Assembly: GCA_001462345.1 (NCBI GenBank)
Contig: LIUM01000047.1
Span: 116,775-180,774, forward strand
Origin: Fibrobacteria bacterium AD312
GTDB taxonomy: Bacteria > Fibrobacterota > Fibrobacteria > Fibrobacterales > Fibrobacteraceae
Reading direction: 5' to 3'
Length of the DNA: 64,000 nt
Shown here: positions 1-8,259 of the stretch, one piece after another
How positions within the stretch are numbered: the stretch's first letter is position 1
Layout: every line of letters starts with the position of its first letter
Position numbers and translations under genes: made by a program
The notes under the pieces: generated by a model
The model's input: only the letters and a program-made list of their open reading frames with translations
What the model was told of the DNA's origin: nothing
Databases searched by the model: none

Positions 1-311
1 TACCGTCTTATGCAGAAACTTTCGGTATGAGCCTTGTAGATGCTGTGGGCTATGGACTTCCTGTAGTTTCTACTTTTGCTGATGTCTTTCCTTTTGTGGT
101 TGAAAACAAAAATAATGGTTTTTTAATTAATCCAGGAGATATTAAGGCTTTGACTCAGGCATTAGAAATCTTGGTTCATGATAAGAATCTTCGAGTGAAA
201 ATGGGAAAAAATGCATGGGAAGATGCCTTTAAAAAAATTAAAGGCAGTATTATATTAAGTTTATTAAATAATATTTATACAGAACCTCTTTTGGCAATGA
301 AGAAATGTTAG
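1..311 (+). CDS. Glycosyltransferase family 4, C-terminal fragment
   Basis: This is the 3' end of a gene whose start lies outside the window; the open frame begins at base 3. The visible residues run PSYAETFGMSLVDA, then GLPVVST, then a region ending GFLINPGDIKALTQAL. This is the donor-binding C-terminal half of GT-B fold, family 4 retaining glycosyltransferases: E-x-F-G-x-S-L-V-(E/D)-A, then a loop that picks the nucleotide-sugar, then the GD-x-x-x-L motif. It probably adds one sugar to a lipid-linked surface glycan at the cytoplasmic face of the inner membrane. The stop overlaps the start of the next gene by 7 bases, so it belongs to the same polysaccharide operon. Acceptor and donor cannot be read from this piece. 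Confidence 0.85.
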   Translation, partial: PSYAETFGMSLVDAVGYGLPVVSTFADVFPFVVENKNNGFLINPGDIKALTQALEILVHDKNLRVKMGKNAWEDAFKKIKGSIILSLLNNIYTEPLLAMKKC

Positions 312-1645
312 ATATTCTAGTATTACTATTGTTTTTTATTTTATTTGGTTTTTTCTTGTTTGGAAAAACTCACAATCATTTTTTATTGTTTGTGTCTGTT
401 TCAATATTTATTCCGTATTGTGTTTATTTCAATAAAAACCCTAGTATTTCTCCTCATCATCTTCTTCTTTATTTTTTCTTTATAAAACTGTTTTCTCAAT
501 CACCACTTGAGTTAAAAAGTCACTATAACAAATTTCCATTAAAAATACCGTTAATCCTAATAATCATCTCTTTATTAGGTTCGGTTTACTTTAATGAGGT
601 CGGTGCTGTCGGATTTTATAATGCCTTTCGTTTTTTCATGGAAAACTATTCCTATTTATTTATTGGCTTTGTTTTAGCCTTCTATTATAAAGAAACTGAT
701 TTTTTAAATAAAATGTATTGGCCAATGATAGTTTTTTGCTTGTTCGGTTTATTTGAATTTGTTCAAGGAGATAATTTTATATTTAGAATTATTTGTAAAG
801 CGTTTCCAATCTACGATGGTTATTTATCTTTAGATAGTATTATTTCTCTTTCACGAACATATAGAACTCGTATATTTATTTCAACAGTGCATCCTTCTAC
901 TTTAGGTGCAGTCATGTGCTGTATGAGTCTAGCTTATATTTCTCAAATAAAAAATATTGACAAATCAAATTTTAAGAAAGGCATTCTTTTAGTTTTAATG
1001 CTCTCAGTTCTTTTTTTAAGCGGATCAAGAACGGGTTTAATATGTTTCTTATTTGGCTCTATTATTCTTTTCTTTAATAGAATTGCTTTTACGCTAAAAA
1101 TTATAGCCTTTGTATCATGTGTTTTCATATTTGTATATCAAATCAACACTTTTATTGAAAAATTTGAACAAGAAGGACAAGGAAGTTCGATAAGTATGCG
1201 ACAAGAACAGTTGATCTTTTCTTATATGTATTTTCTTAAAAGCCCAATCTATGGTAATGGAGTTCGTTATACAAGTAAAAATATTATGGAAAGGGATTCT
1301 TATAATGATCGAGTGGTCGATTCTAGTATCGGCGGTCTTGAATCTGTTGTTTTTTATCAAGTGATTGATTATGGATTAATGGGCTTCTCAAGTTATATCA
1401 TTTTGTTTCTTTTCATCATAAGGTATTTTTTTAAGAATCGAAAAAAGAAATATGCAATAACAGGGTTAGCTATCACTTCTTCTTTTTTATTATTTGCAAT
1501 CTTCTCAGGAGAAATAGGTGGAAATAATGTGGTTGCTTATTTGCTTATAGGTTATTGTATGGGTATAAGTTCTTTGCCAAAAGAAGAAAATGATGAAGTA
1601 AAGGAAGATGTTGTTTCTGATATTCTTAAATTGGAGAGTAAATAA
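305..1645 (+). CDS. O-antigen polymerase/ligase-like membrane protein (Wzy/WaaL type)
   Basis: This 446-residue protein is almost entirely hydrophobic, with about ten to twelve membrane segments. Between the segments near the middle lies SGSRTGLICF, the short Ser-x-Ser-Arg-(T/G)-x-(L/I) motif usual in the O-antigen ligase/polymerase superfamily. It is followed by a larger soluble loop at roughly residues 280-350, the expected periplasmic catalytic loop. Family members either polymerise lipid-linked repeat units (Wzy) or ligate them to lipid A core (WaaL); sequence alone does not separate the two. A Wzx-like flippase is encoded at 8260-9807, which favours a Wzx/Wzy pathway. The frame overlaps both neighbours (7 bases upstream, TAATG downstream), indicating coupled translation. 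Confidence 0.8.
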   Translation: MLDILVLLLFFILFGFFLFGKTHNHFLLFVSVSIFIPYCVYFNKNPSISPHHLLLYFFFIKLFSQSPLELKSHYNKFPLKIPLILIIISLLGSVYFNEVGAVGFYNAFRFFMENYSYLFIGFVLAFYYKETDFLNKMYWPMIVFCLFGLFEFVQGDNFIFRIICKAFPIYDGYLSLDSIISLSRTYRTRIFISTVHPSTLGAVMCCMSLAYISQIKNIDKSNFKKGILLVLMLSVLFLSGSRTGLICFLFGSIILFFNRIAFTLKIIAFVSCVFIFVYQINTFIEKFEQEGQGSSISMRQEQLIFSYMYFLKSPIYGNGVRYTSKNIMERDSYNDRVVDSSIGGLESVVFYQVIDYGLMGFSSYIILFLFIIRYFFKNRKKKYAITGLAITSSFLLFAIFSGEIGGNNVVAYLLIGYCMGISSLPKEENDEVKEDVVSDILKLESK

Positions 1646-2505
1646 TGCCTTTAGTCTCAGTTGTTATAACAACACATAATAGATATAAAATATTAGAAAA
1701 TGCTATTAAAAGCGTATTAAATCAAACAGTCAAGGATATAGAGTGTATCGTTGTAGATGATGCCTCTTCGGATTTAACTCAAGAATATTATGAACGAGAT
1801 TCTAGAGTCATATATCTTCGAATAGAGGCTCAGAGTTCAAAGGGAGCAAATCATGCAAGAAATATTGGTATTGTTAAGGCTCAAGGTGAATACATCGCCT
1901 TTTTAGATGATGATGATGTATGGCTTCCTCAAAAAATTGAAAAGCAATTAGCCGTTTTTAAACAGCATCCTCAATCGGTTCTTTATTGTGGACGTCGATT
2001 TGAAAAAAAAATGTCAAATAAAACAAACGCTTTTGACGTTATTCCTCCTGCGAAACATGCTGGAGATATAAGTCGATTAATTTGTTGTACTTATGTAACA
2101 TCGACTTCATGTTTAATGATTCCATCAAAAATTTTGAAAGAAGAAATGTTTGATGAGACGCTCCCTTTTTGGCAAGAATATGAATTAACTATTCGATTAG
2201 CTCAAAAAGTTCCTTTTTTCTTTGTACCAGAAGCATTAGTGGTTTGTACAGATGATGTTCAAATAACGAATCGAATCTCGAACCGCTTTTTAGAATGGAA
2301 AAAAACGGTTTTATATATTAGAAATAAGCATAATTCTCTTTATGAAAAACTAACATTAAAAGAGAATTGGATGTATCATGGAATGCTTTATAAGGATGCG
2401 TTTAGACGTTCATTTCGTTCAGGCATAAAAAAGAATATTTTATTCTATGGCTTTTTACGACTTATTTTTGAATACATTCCTTCGAGAATTCTTAATTTAT
2501 TTTGA
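1645..2505 (+). CDS. Glycosyltransferase family 2
   Basis: This 286-residue protein opens with PLVSVVITTHNR and continues with SVLNQT, VVDDAS and FLDDDDVW. These are the classical GT-A fold signatures of inverting family 2 enzymes: a nucleotide-binding N-terminus and a D-x-D-like acidic cluster (DDDD near residue 90) that holds the divalent metal and nucleotide-sugar. It should act at the inner face of the cytoplasmic membrane on an undecaprenyl-linked glycan. There is no transmembrane segment. The start ATG overlaps the preceding stop as TAATG, with a GGAGAG ribosome-binding site just upstream. Sugar specificity cannot be assigned from sequence. Confidence 0.9.
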   Translation: MPLVSVVITTHNRYKILENAIKSVLNQTVKDIECIVVDDASSDLTQEYYERDSRVIYLRIEAQSSKGANHARNIGIVKAQGEYIAFLDDDDVWLPQKIEKQLAVFKQHPQSVLYCGRRFEKKMSNKTNAFDVIPPAKHAGDISRLICCTYVTSTSCLMIPSKILKEEMFDETLPFWQEYELTIRLAQKVPFFFVPEALVVCTDDVQITNRISNRFLEWKKTVLYIRNKHNSLYEKLTLKENWMYHGMLYKDAFRRSFRSGIKKNILFYGFLRLIFEYIPSRILNLF

Positions 2506-2513
2506 GGGTTAAA

Positions 2514-3575
2514 ATGTCGAAAAAAATTATTTGTTTTTATCCATCAATAAAAAAGGGGACTAATCATTTTTTATATAATCTTTCCACTCTTTTAGAAAAT
2601 GATAATGATATAGAATGTTGGAGTTATAAAGAAATTAAGAAGTCATCACCGAAAAAATTATTTGACGCCAATATTTATCATTTAAATTGGTTTGATCAAA
2701 GCATAACTTTTTTTTCTTTTTTGAAACGATTATATTTTTTACTTTTTTTAAAAATAAAAAACAAGAAAATTATTTGGACCATTCATAATATTGAACCACA
2801 TTTAAAACAACCAAAATACAATTTCATTTTACGAGAATTATTGATTCGCTTTTCTGATAAAATTCATATCATGAATTCAGATTCTGAAAACATTGTTTAT
2901 CTTAGAAAAGTTAAATTCAAGACAGTTTGGATTCCTCATGGAGATTATTTTAACTCCTATCCAGAGAGCACAATTAATATTTATCAGCGATACCAAATTT
3001 CTTCTAAGAAAAAAATAATTCTCTTTCTTGGAGCCATTTTGCCTTATAAAAATGTGGATGTTTTAATAGAAGCCTATCAGAAAGCATTTCGTTTAATAGA
3101 GGAATGCCCAGTATTATTAATCTGTGGAAAAACAGAGTTAGACTTTTATAAAGAAAAAATTAAGACCCTCATTAATGGGGATAAAAATATTATTTATGAT
3201 CCTAAATTCATAATAGATGAAGAAATGGCTGCTTATTTAAGAAATGCCACTATTCTTGTGGCGCCTTATAGTTATAAATCTGCATTAAATTCAGGAACAG
3301 TACCACTTGCTTTTTCTTATGGAAAAACGATTATCTGTCCTGATATTCCGTATGTAAAAGATGTTTTAAAAGAATCTAATTGTCTTTATAGCTATCATTA
3401 TGACAATCCTTTTCAACATAAAGAAAAACTTGTCGAAGCATTTCTTGAGTTTTATAGCGACTTGAAAGATAGTATACGTTTTTGGGATAAAGAAAAAAAG
3501 GCTACATTATATATGGAACGTCATTCTTGGAAGGCTCATCAAAAGGATTGGATTTCTTTATATAAGGATTTATAA
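2514..3575 (+). CDS. GT-B fold glycosyltransferase (GT4-like)
   Basis: This protein of about 353 residues has a Rossmann-like N-terminal half (HLNWFDQS, then IIWTIHNIEPH) and a C-terminal half with FLGAILPYKNVDVLIEAY, LICGKTE and, near the end, YKSALNSGTVPLAFSYGK. This layout matches GT4-like transferases, including GumH-like mannosyltransferases, although the usual E-x-F-G motif is replaced by a S-G-T-V-P-L-A variant seen in divergent members. A TTG at 2502 could extend the frame by four codons, but the ATG at 2514 sits six bases after GAGG and is the better start. It is in operon with GT2 genes on both sides. Substrate is unknown. Confidence 0.78.
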   Translation: MSKKIICFYPSIKKGTNHFLYNLSTLLENDNDIECWSYKEIKKSSPKKLFDANIYHLNWFDQSITFFSFLKRLYFLLFLKIKNKKIIWTIHNIEPHLKQPKYNFILRELLIRFSDKIHIMNSDSENIVYLRKVKFKTVWIPHGDYFNSYPESTINIYQRYQISSKKKIILFLGAILPYKNVDVLIEAYQKAFRLIEECPVLLICGKTELDFYKEKIKTLINGDKNIIYDPKFIIDEEMAAYLRNATILVAPYSYKSALNSGTVPLAFSYGKTIICPDIPYVKDVLKESNCLYSYHYDNPFQHKEKLVEAFLEFYSDLKDSIRFWDKEKKATLYMERHSWKAHQKDWISLYKDL

Positions 3576-4534
3576 TGTTAACTTTTATATTATTAGATTA
3601 TCGATCTGCTGAACAAACCGTTACTTATATACATCATTTATGTGAAAAAATAATCAAGGTTCAAGAACCAATTTCTTTTGTTGTGGTAGATAATAGTGTT
3701 GATTCTTCAAACTTTGATTTTTTATCTAAAGCATTTAAGACTATAGAGAAAAAGAATTGGAATGGCTCTATTATAGAGAAAAAAGAAGTTGATGGGAAAC
3801 CATTGTATTTATGGGCAAATGTTGAAAATGCAGGATACGCGCGTGGCAATAATGCAGGAGCAAAAATTGCTTTGGATTATATAAAAAGCGATTATTTATT
3901 GTTCTCAAATAATGATTTAGTTGTTCTAGATCCTTTGTTAGATTTGGATCGATTAATACTAGAACAAAAAAAAGAAGGTGTCGCCATTGTTGGGCCTTCT
4001 ATTATTGGTAAAAATGGAGAAAAGCAAAATCCATATAAGGAAAAAAGCTTTTTTTTGAGATGGGGATTAGAGTATTTACTTTATCCATGTGGAAGTATTC
4101 TTCCACAATCTTATCGTTCAGGTGATGTATTAGAACCTTTTACATCAAATCCAGTTTTTAGAGTGATGGGTTCTTTCTTTTTAATTTCTTCTTCTTCTTT
4201 TTGGTTAGTTGACGGAATGGATCCTCATACATTTTTATTTGCAGAAGAATTGATTTTAGCTAAACGTTTACAACAAGTAAATCTATTAGTGCATTATGTT
4301 GATTCCGTTCACTTGCTTCATAATCATTCCACATCCATCAACAAGTATTATAATCAAACGGAACGATTAAAACAGCGATTTAAATCAGAACTATATTATT
4401 ATCAAAAATATGTTGGTGTTGGAAAGTTCATAGTTTTTGTTGTTAAAAAAATATTTTCTTCTTATTTGATCCGTAAAAAGGCGACAATGATAATAAAAAA
4501 GACATTAAAGAAAACAGGATGTTTCAGTGAATAA
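3575..4534 (+). CDS. Glycosyltransferase family 2 (rhamnosyltransferase-like)
   Basis: The 319-residue product carries the GT-A motifs FVVVDNSVDSS, then ENAGYARGNNAGAK, then LLFSNNDLVV. This asparagine-rich arrangement (VDN, N-x-G-x-x-x-G-N-N, NND) is typical of the GT2 branch that contains dTDP-rhamnosyltransferases and relatives. The C-terminal third is basic and amphipathic and may touch the membrane. It starts from ATG overlapping the previous stop (TAATG), with AAGGA six bases upstream. Its end overlaps the next gene by eight bases. Rhamnose as donor is a family tendency, not something shown here; no rhamnose-synthesis genes are visible in the window. Confidence 0.85.
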   Translation: MLTFILLDYRSAEQTVTYIHHLCEKIIKVQEPISFVVVDNSVDSSNFDFLSKAFKTIEKKNWNGSIIEKKEVDGKPLYLWANVENAGYARGNNAGAKIALDYIKSDYLLFSNNDLVVLDPLLDLDRLILEQKKEGVAIVGPSIIGKNGEKQNPYKEKSFFLRWGLEYLLYPCGSILPQSYRSGDVLEPFTSNPVFRVMGSFFLISSSSFWLVDGMDPHTFLFAEELILAKRLQQVNLLVHYVDSVHLLHNHSTSINKYYNQTERLKQRFKSELYYYQKYVGVGKFIVFVVKKIFSSYLIRKKATMIIKKTLKKTGCFSE

Positions 4535-5321
4535 TAAAGTCATTTATACTGTGTTGACAGGATCTTATGATGAGTTGAAACAGCCACGTTTTATTCATCC
4601 AGACTTTGATTATATCTGTTTTACAGATGTATTAAACGAAGAATATAATGGTGTTTGGAAGTTGAAAAAAATTCCAAACATAATAGAAGATAAGGCAAGG
4701 CTATCTCGTTATCCAAAAATGAGACCAGATCTATTGCTTCCTGAATATGATTATAGTTTATATATTGATGGAAACATTTGTATTCAAGATATAGATATTT
4801 ATACTAGAGTTCTAGAGGTGATTGAAAAGAAGTATATATGGGCAGGAGTCAAGCATCCTTTGCGTGATTGTATTTATGATGAAGGTTTTGAAGTTTTATT
4901 TGCCCGCCGTTATGAGACGAATCTTTTTCGTGGACTTAAACAAATACGCTTTTTGTTGAATGAAAAGTTTCCTACGCATTATGGTATGTATGAGGCCAAT
5001 ATTATTTTTAGAGCACATAAAGAACCTGTCATTGCAAAACAAGGCGCTTTATGGTGGGAAATGTTGCTTAAATACTCTAAACGGGATCAGTTTGCTTTAT
5101 CTTATACCCATTGGATATTTGATATTCCGTTTAGGTTTTTATTGCCCACACATTTAAATTCGAGAAATTATTTTGGCGTAGAATATCAAAATCACAATCA
5201 CTTTTCTTCGAAATTTCAAAAGAAAATAAATCGTTTCTGGTATATAAAAATTTACCCAAAAGTAAATAAAATATTAAAAGCTTTATATTACACTTTTATT
5301 GGTTATAAGAAAGGGTGCTAA
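4527..5321 (+). CDS. DUF616/TOD1-MUCI70-like glycosyltransferase domain protein
   Basis: This 264-residue protein begins VIYTVLTGSYDEL, has DYICFTD at about residue 30, DKARLSRYPKM near 55, and YSLYIDGNICI near 80. These are features of the DUF616 family, whose plant members TOD1 and MUCI70 act in polysaccharide synthesis and whose bacterial members sit in capsule and O-antigen clusters. The YIDGN segment plays the role of a D-x-D metal site. The start is GTG at 4527, eight bases after AGGA, inside the 3' end of the preceding gene. It is the last gene of the plus-strand run and stops only ten bases from the end of the convergent operon. The transferase role is inferred from family and context. 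Confidence 0.75.
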   Translation: MNNKVIYTVLTGSYDELKQPRFIHPDFDYICFTDVLNEEYNGVWKLKKIPNIIEDKARLSRYPKMRPDLLLPEYDYSLYIDGNICIQDIDIYTRVLEVIEKKYIWAGVKHPLRDCIYDEGFEVLFARRYETNLFRGLKQIRFLLNEKFPTHYGMYEANIIFRAHKEPVIAKQGALWWEMLLKYSKRDQFALSYTHWIFDIPFRFLLPTHLNSRNYFGVEYQNHNHFSSKFQKKINRFWYIKIYPKVNKILKALYYTFIGYKKGC

Positions 5322-5331
5322 CTTTTTTTAT

Positions 5332-6390
5332 TTACTTTGTCTGATCCAGCCATTCTTTCCGAAGTCCATGATCACAAGCTTGCATGAGACTGATTTCCCA
5401 GTTATCATTCCCTTCAATGATCATTAAACCGTCTGTTGAAAAAGCAATATCCCATCCAATAGAATGAATTCCATAAAATACTTTATGTGCATTACAGGCT
5501 AAATCTAGAGCTTCTTGAAAATGGGGAATTTGGAATTTTTCAAATTCAATGTTTGTGTCTGGATGTGCAGAAATTTTTTTCCCGAAAGAAGGTTTAAAAA
5601 AACCGTATTTTTTTAGAAATCCATTCTTTTGAACTCCAATGGCAATTCCACCTTTAGCCCAATTATCTACATTACCAGTTATTTTTGTCCCAATTCGTAG
5701 TAGGGCCGAGAGAACTTCAATATGGTTATTATTATTAACGGTAACAATTCTTAATGTGTTAATTGCTTCAGGATTAATTTTACTCATTTCAGGACTTTGT
5801 GTTAGCCCCTTCTGAAAAATATAGGACCCTTTTGATAACGAATCCTTTATTTCAAGAAATGAATTATAGTCTTTCATCTTTTTAACAAATGAAGCACATT
5901 CTCCATCAATTTCTTTTATGAAAAAGTTGGTTTCATTTTTTATATCGGTTGGATTAATAGGCTTAAATGTATTATCAAATAAGAATCCATTTTGATAGAA
6001 ACCAAAGACTTCAGGAACAGGAATTTTATGACTAGAAATATATTTATAAAATAGAAACTTGTCTCTTAATAGAATTACTTGAGATTTTACACAGTTAATT
6101 TTATTAAGCCTGTTTCTAGAGAGCATAAAATACTGATTATCTATAAAGTCACTAGCTTTAGATCCTATAGTATCTAAACCATATAATTGATAAAAAGTAT
6201 TGGCTTCGTTGTATTTTATTAACCAAGAAACATTATCGGATAATTGAGCCCATTTACTTTTTCTTTCCTTTTCAGGAAAATAGCTTTCTTGTTTTAAAAC
6301 TTTGAAAATAGCTGGGATTTCTTTAACTAATCGAAGAAAACACTTAAATGTCTTTTTTAATTTCTTGATGATTCTATTTTTCTTTAACAT
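5332..6390 (-). CDS. Sugar-transfer-associated ATP-grasp protein
   Basis: The 352-residue product matches the ATP-grasp family associated with sugar transfer (ATPgrasp_ST type). It has a basic, amphipathic N-terminus, a lysine-containing nucleotide-binding segment (FFIKEIDGE, near residue 180), INTLRIVTV near 235, and the C-terminal metal/catalytic segment SIGWDIAF followed by IIEGNDNW. ATP-grasp enzymes activate a carboxylate as an acyl-phosphate and join it to an amine or hydroxyl. Here, beside a second ATP-grasp gene and an imino-acid synthase, it may attach an acyl or amino-acid group to a glycan. It is the last gene of the minus-strand operon, 17 bases after the preceding gene. Substrates are unknown. 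Confidence 0.8.
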   Translation of the reverse strand: MLKKNRIIKKLKKTFKCFLRLVKEIPAIFKVLKQESYFPEKERKSKWAQLSDNVSWLIKYNEANTFYQLYGLDTIGSKASDFIDNQYFMLSRNRLNKINCVKSQVILLRDKFLFYKYISSHKIPVPEVFGFYQNGFLFDNTFKPINPTDIKNETNFFIKEIDGECASFVKKMKDYNSFLEIKDSLSKGSYIFQKGLTQSPEMSKINPEAINTLRIVTVNNNNHIEVLSALLRIGTKITGNVDNWAKGGIAIGVQKNGFLKKYGFFKPSFGKKISAHPDTNIEFEKFQIPHFQEALDLACNAHKVFYGIHSIGWDIAFSTDGLMIIEGNDNWEISLMQACDHGLRKEWLDQTK

Positions 6391-6407
6391 AAAATTCTCT
6401 TTTGCGT

Positions 6408-7361
6408 TTAACGATTTTGAAAAAGATTAATGCGGTTATCAATAATCTCACCATCTCTGATAATTAAGGCTTTATTAAGAACCGTATTAGATACCCCTGT
6501 AATAAGATCGTCTAAAAATGGAGCTAAAGCTTTTGAAATGCCTTGAGAAGCGGTTTTGTAAAAAATAGTAGGTGTGTGGTCTACAGCATAATGCAAAATG
6601 CCATCTTTTTCATATACAGGAGATTCAATTGTTGTTGGAATCGACGATTCTATCGCGCCAGCTCGATCACAACTAATATCAACAATCATGGCGTCTTTTT
6701 TCATTCGTTTCAAATCTTTTTCATATATGATATGATCTTTTCTTGTTGTATCCCATAAAAGAGCATTTACAACAACATCAAACTGTTCCAATTCTTTTTG
6801 AAATAGTTTCTCTGTTTTTCTATCAAATACAACAATGTCTGCACCAAGAAGAGTCAGTATTTTCATTGCTCCTCGAGCTACATTTCCTTTGCCAATAACA
6901 GCGATTTTTAAATTGTAAGGCATTTTGCCATAGCAATGAAAAGCATTCATAATAGCCGCTTCACCAGCCATTTCGTTGTTATGCCAAAAAACATGGCGAC
7001 CATCTTCGAACATATCTTCCCATGCATATGCTGTCAGTTTAGCATTGATTAGTTTATCTGTAATATCGCGATTTTGAACAGCATGAATCCAGCCAAAAAT
7101 AGTTTGATGACTGAGCTTAGTCAAATATTCTGCGTCACCTATTTTGGGATCAATAATGATATCCTTAGTGAGAATTTGTTCTCTTGATAAAACTTTACAG
7201 CCTAGTTGTTCATATTGAGTATCTTCAATATGAAAATCTTTTCCATAACCTTCTTCTAAATAAATAAATTCTTTGTTTTTTACCCTTATTAAATCTTCAG
7301 GTAAAATAGCTCGACGTGATTCATTTTCTTTAGTACTTGTTATAAATCCAAGAGTTTTCAT
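6408..7361 (-). CDS. ceo: N5-(carboxyethyl)ornithine synthase-like dehydrogenase
   Basis: This 317-residue protein resembles the alanine dehydrogenase superfamily branch that includes lactococcal N5-(1-carboxyethyl)-L-ornithine synthase, which reductively condenses pyruvate with the side-chain amine of ornithine or lysine using NADPH. The N-terminus (GFITSTKENESRRAILP) matches the substrate-binding domain. The Rossmann segment IAVIGKGNVARGA near residue 175 binds the nucleotide, and VDISCDRAGAIESS follows in the position used by this branch. Length agrees with the family (about 313). The start ATG overlaps the preceding stop as ATGA, with AAGGA six bases upstream. Sitting between two ATP-grasp genes in a polysaccharide locus, it most likely supplies an N-(carboxyethyl)amino acid for the glycan; that link is inference. 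Confidence 0.78.
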   Translation of the reverse strand: MKTLGFITSTKENESRRAILPEDLIRVKNKEFIYLEEGYGKDFHIEDTQYEQLGCKVLSREQILTKDIIIDPKIGDAEYLTKLSHQTIFGWIHAVQNRDITDKLINAKLTAYAWEDMFEDGRHVFWHNNEMAGEAAIMNAFHCYGKMPYNLKIAVIGKGNVARGAMKILTLLGADIVVFDRKTEKLFQKELEQFDVVVNALLWDTTRKDHIIYEKDLKRMKKDAMIVDISCDRAGAIESSIPTTIESPVYEKDGILHYAVDHTPTIFYKTASQGISKALAPFLDDLITGVSNTVLNKALIIRDGEIIDNRINLFQNR

Positions 7362-8242
7362 TTGATATCCTTATTTAAAATCTTTTCACCCCATAATAAA
7401 TCAGTTTCTTCTAATATGTTTGGATCAAAACCGCTATCAGGATAAAAAGTCATTTCACCAAAATAAATTTTATTTTGGGCTTCATAAAGATCTACTCTGA
7501 CAAAGGGAATGTTTTTAGATAATTTAGCTGCTAATTCAAACATTTTATGAATATTTTTTGGCTGAGGTAAAGAAAAATCTTTTGGAGCATTTTTTCCACG
7601 GACATTATATCGGAGTAAGATCCAGTTTTTGTCGAAAAAATAAAATTTGGTTTCTTTGATATGTCTATCTATGCAAACCATTACGGAATCCACTTCTCCA
7701 TTGAAACAAAAAAACTTATAGTCAGGAAGTCCTGTTTCAGGAGAGTCTTCTATATACGTTTCAGCAATAATTCTTGGTTTTATTTTTTTATAGGGCCATT
7801 CTCTTCCATAGTAATAGAAGTTTCTTTTTAGACCTGATTCTATTTTGATTTTGGCAACATTTTTATCAAAAGAGGATTTGTCTTTACAAATGAAATAGCT
7901 GCCGCTATCATGAGTGCATTTTAAAGCAAATTGATTAGGAAGATTTGAAAAATCAATGTCATCAAAATGATTCCATACACCTAAAGTAGGAATAATGTAT
8001 TCATCACCAATAATCCTTGCTGCAAATTCTTTGGCCGCATACTTATCTACCATATTGATGTATTCAGGGCGACGATCATTAATTTTAAGCCATTGAAGTT
8101 TTTCATTAAAGGTCTTTGGATTTTTTAAATCAAGAGGCCTTTTCATTAATTTAAGAAACTTGCGTTTGAGATAAATAGAATCGGGGAGTATATTATTAAT
8201 TTCTTTCTTAATAATCTTTTTTAAATTATGGATCACACTCAT
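7358..8242 (-). CDS. TupA-like ATP-grasp amidoligase
   Basis: This 294-residue protein has the start typical of TupA-like ATP-grasp proteins: a basic helix, then KNPKTFNEKLQWLKI, DKYAAKEFAA, IPTLGVW and FALKCTHDSGS. The C-terminal catalytic part is visible as FVRVDLYE and IYFGEMTFYPDSGF. TupA of alkaliphilic Bacillus is needed to make teichuronopeptide, in which amino acids are joined to a uronic-acid polymer. Relatives occur widely in capsule and O-antigen clusters and probably form amide bonds between a sugar carboxylate and an amine. AAGGA lies eight bases before the ATG. The operon order (flippase, this gene, ceo-like, ATPgrasp_ST) suggests it joins the amino acid made by its neighbour to the glycan. 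Confidence 0.82.
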   Translation of the reverse strand: MSVIHNLKKIIKKEINNILPDSIYLKRKFLKLMKRPLDLKNPKTFNEKLQWLKINDRRPEYINMVDKYAAKEFAARIIGDEYIIPTLGVWNHFDDIDFSNLPNQFALKCTHDSGSYFICKDKSSFDKNVAKIKIESGLKRNFYYYGREWPYKKIKPRIIAETYIEDSPETGLPDYKFFCFNGEVDSVMVCIDRHIKETKFYFFDKNWILLRYNVRGKNAPKDFSLPQPKNIHKMFELAAKLSKNIPFVRVDLYEAQNKIYFGEMTFYPDSGFDPNILEETDLLWGEKILNKDIK

Positions 8243-8259
8243 AGGGAATATCCTTATTA

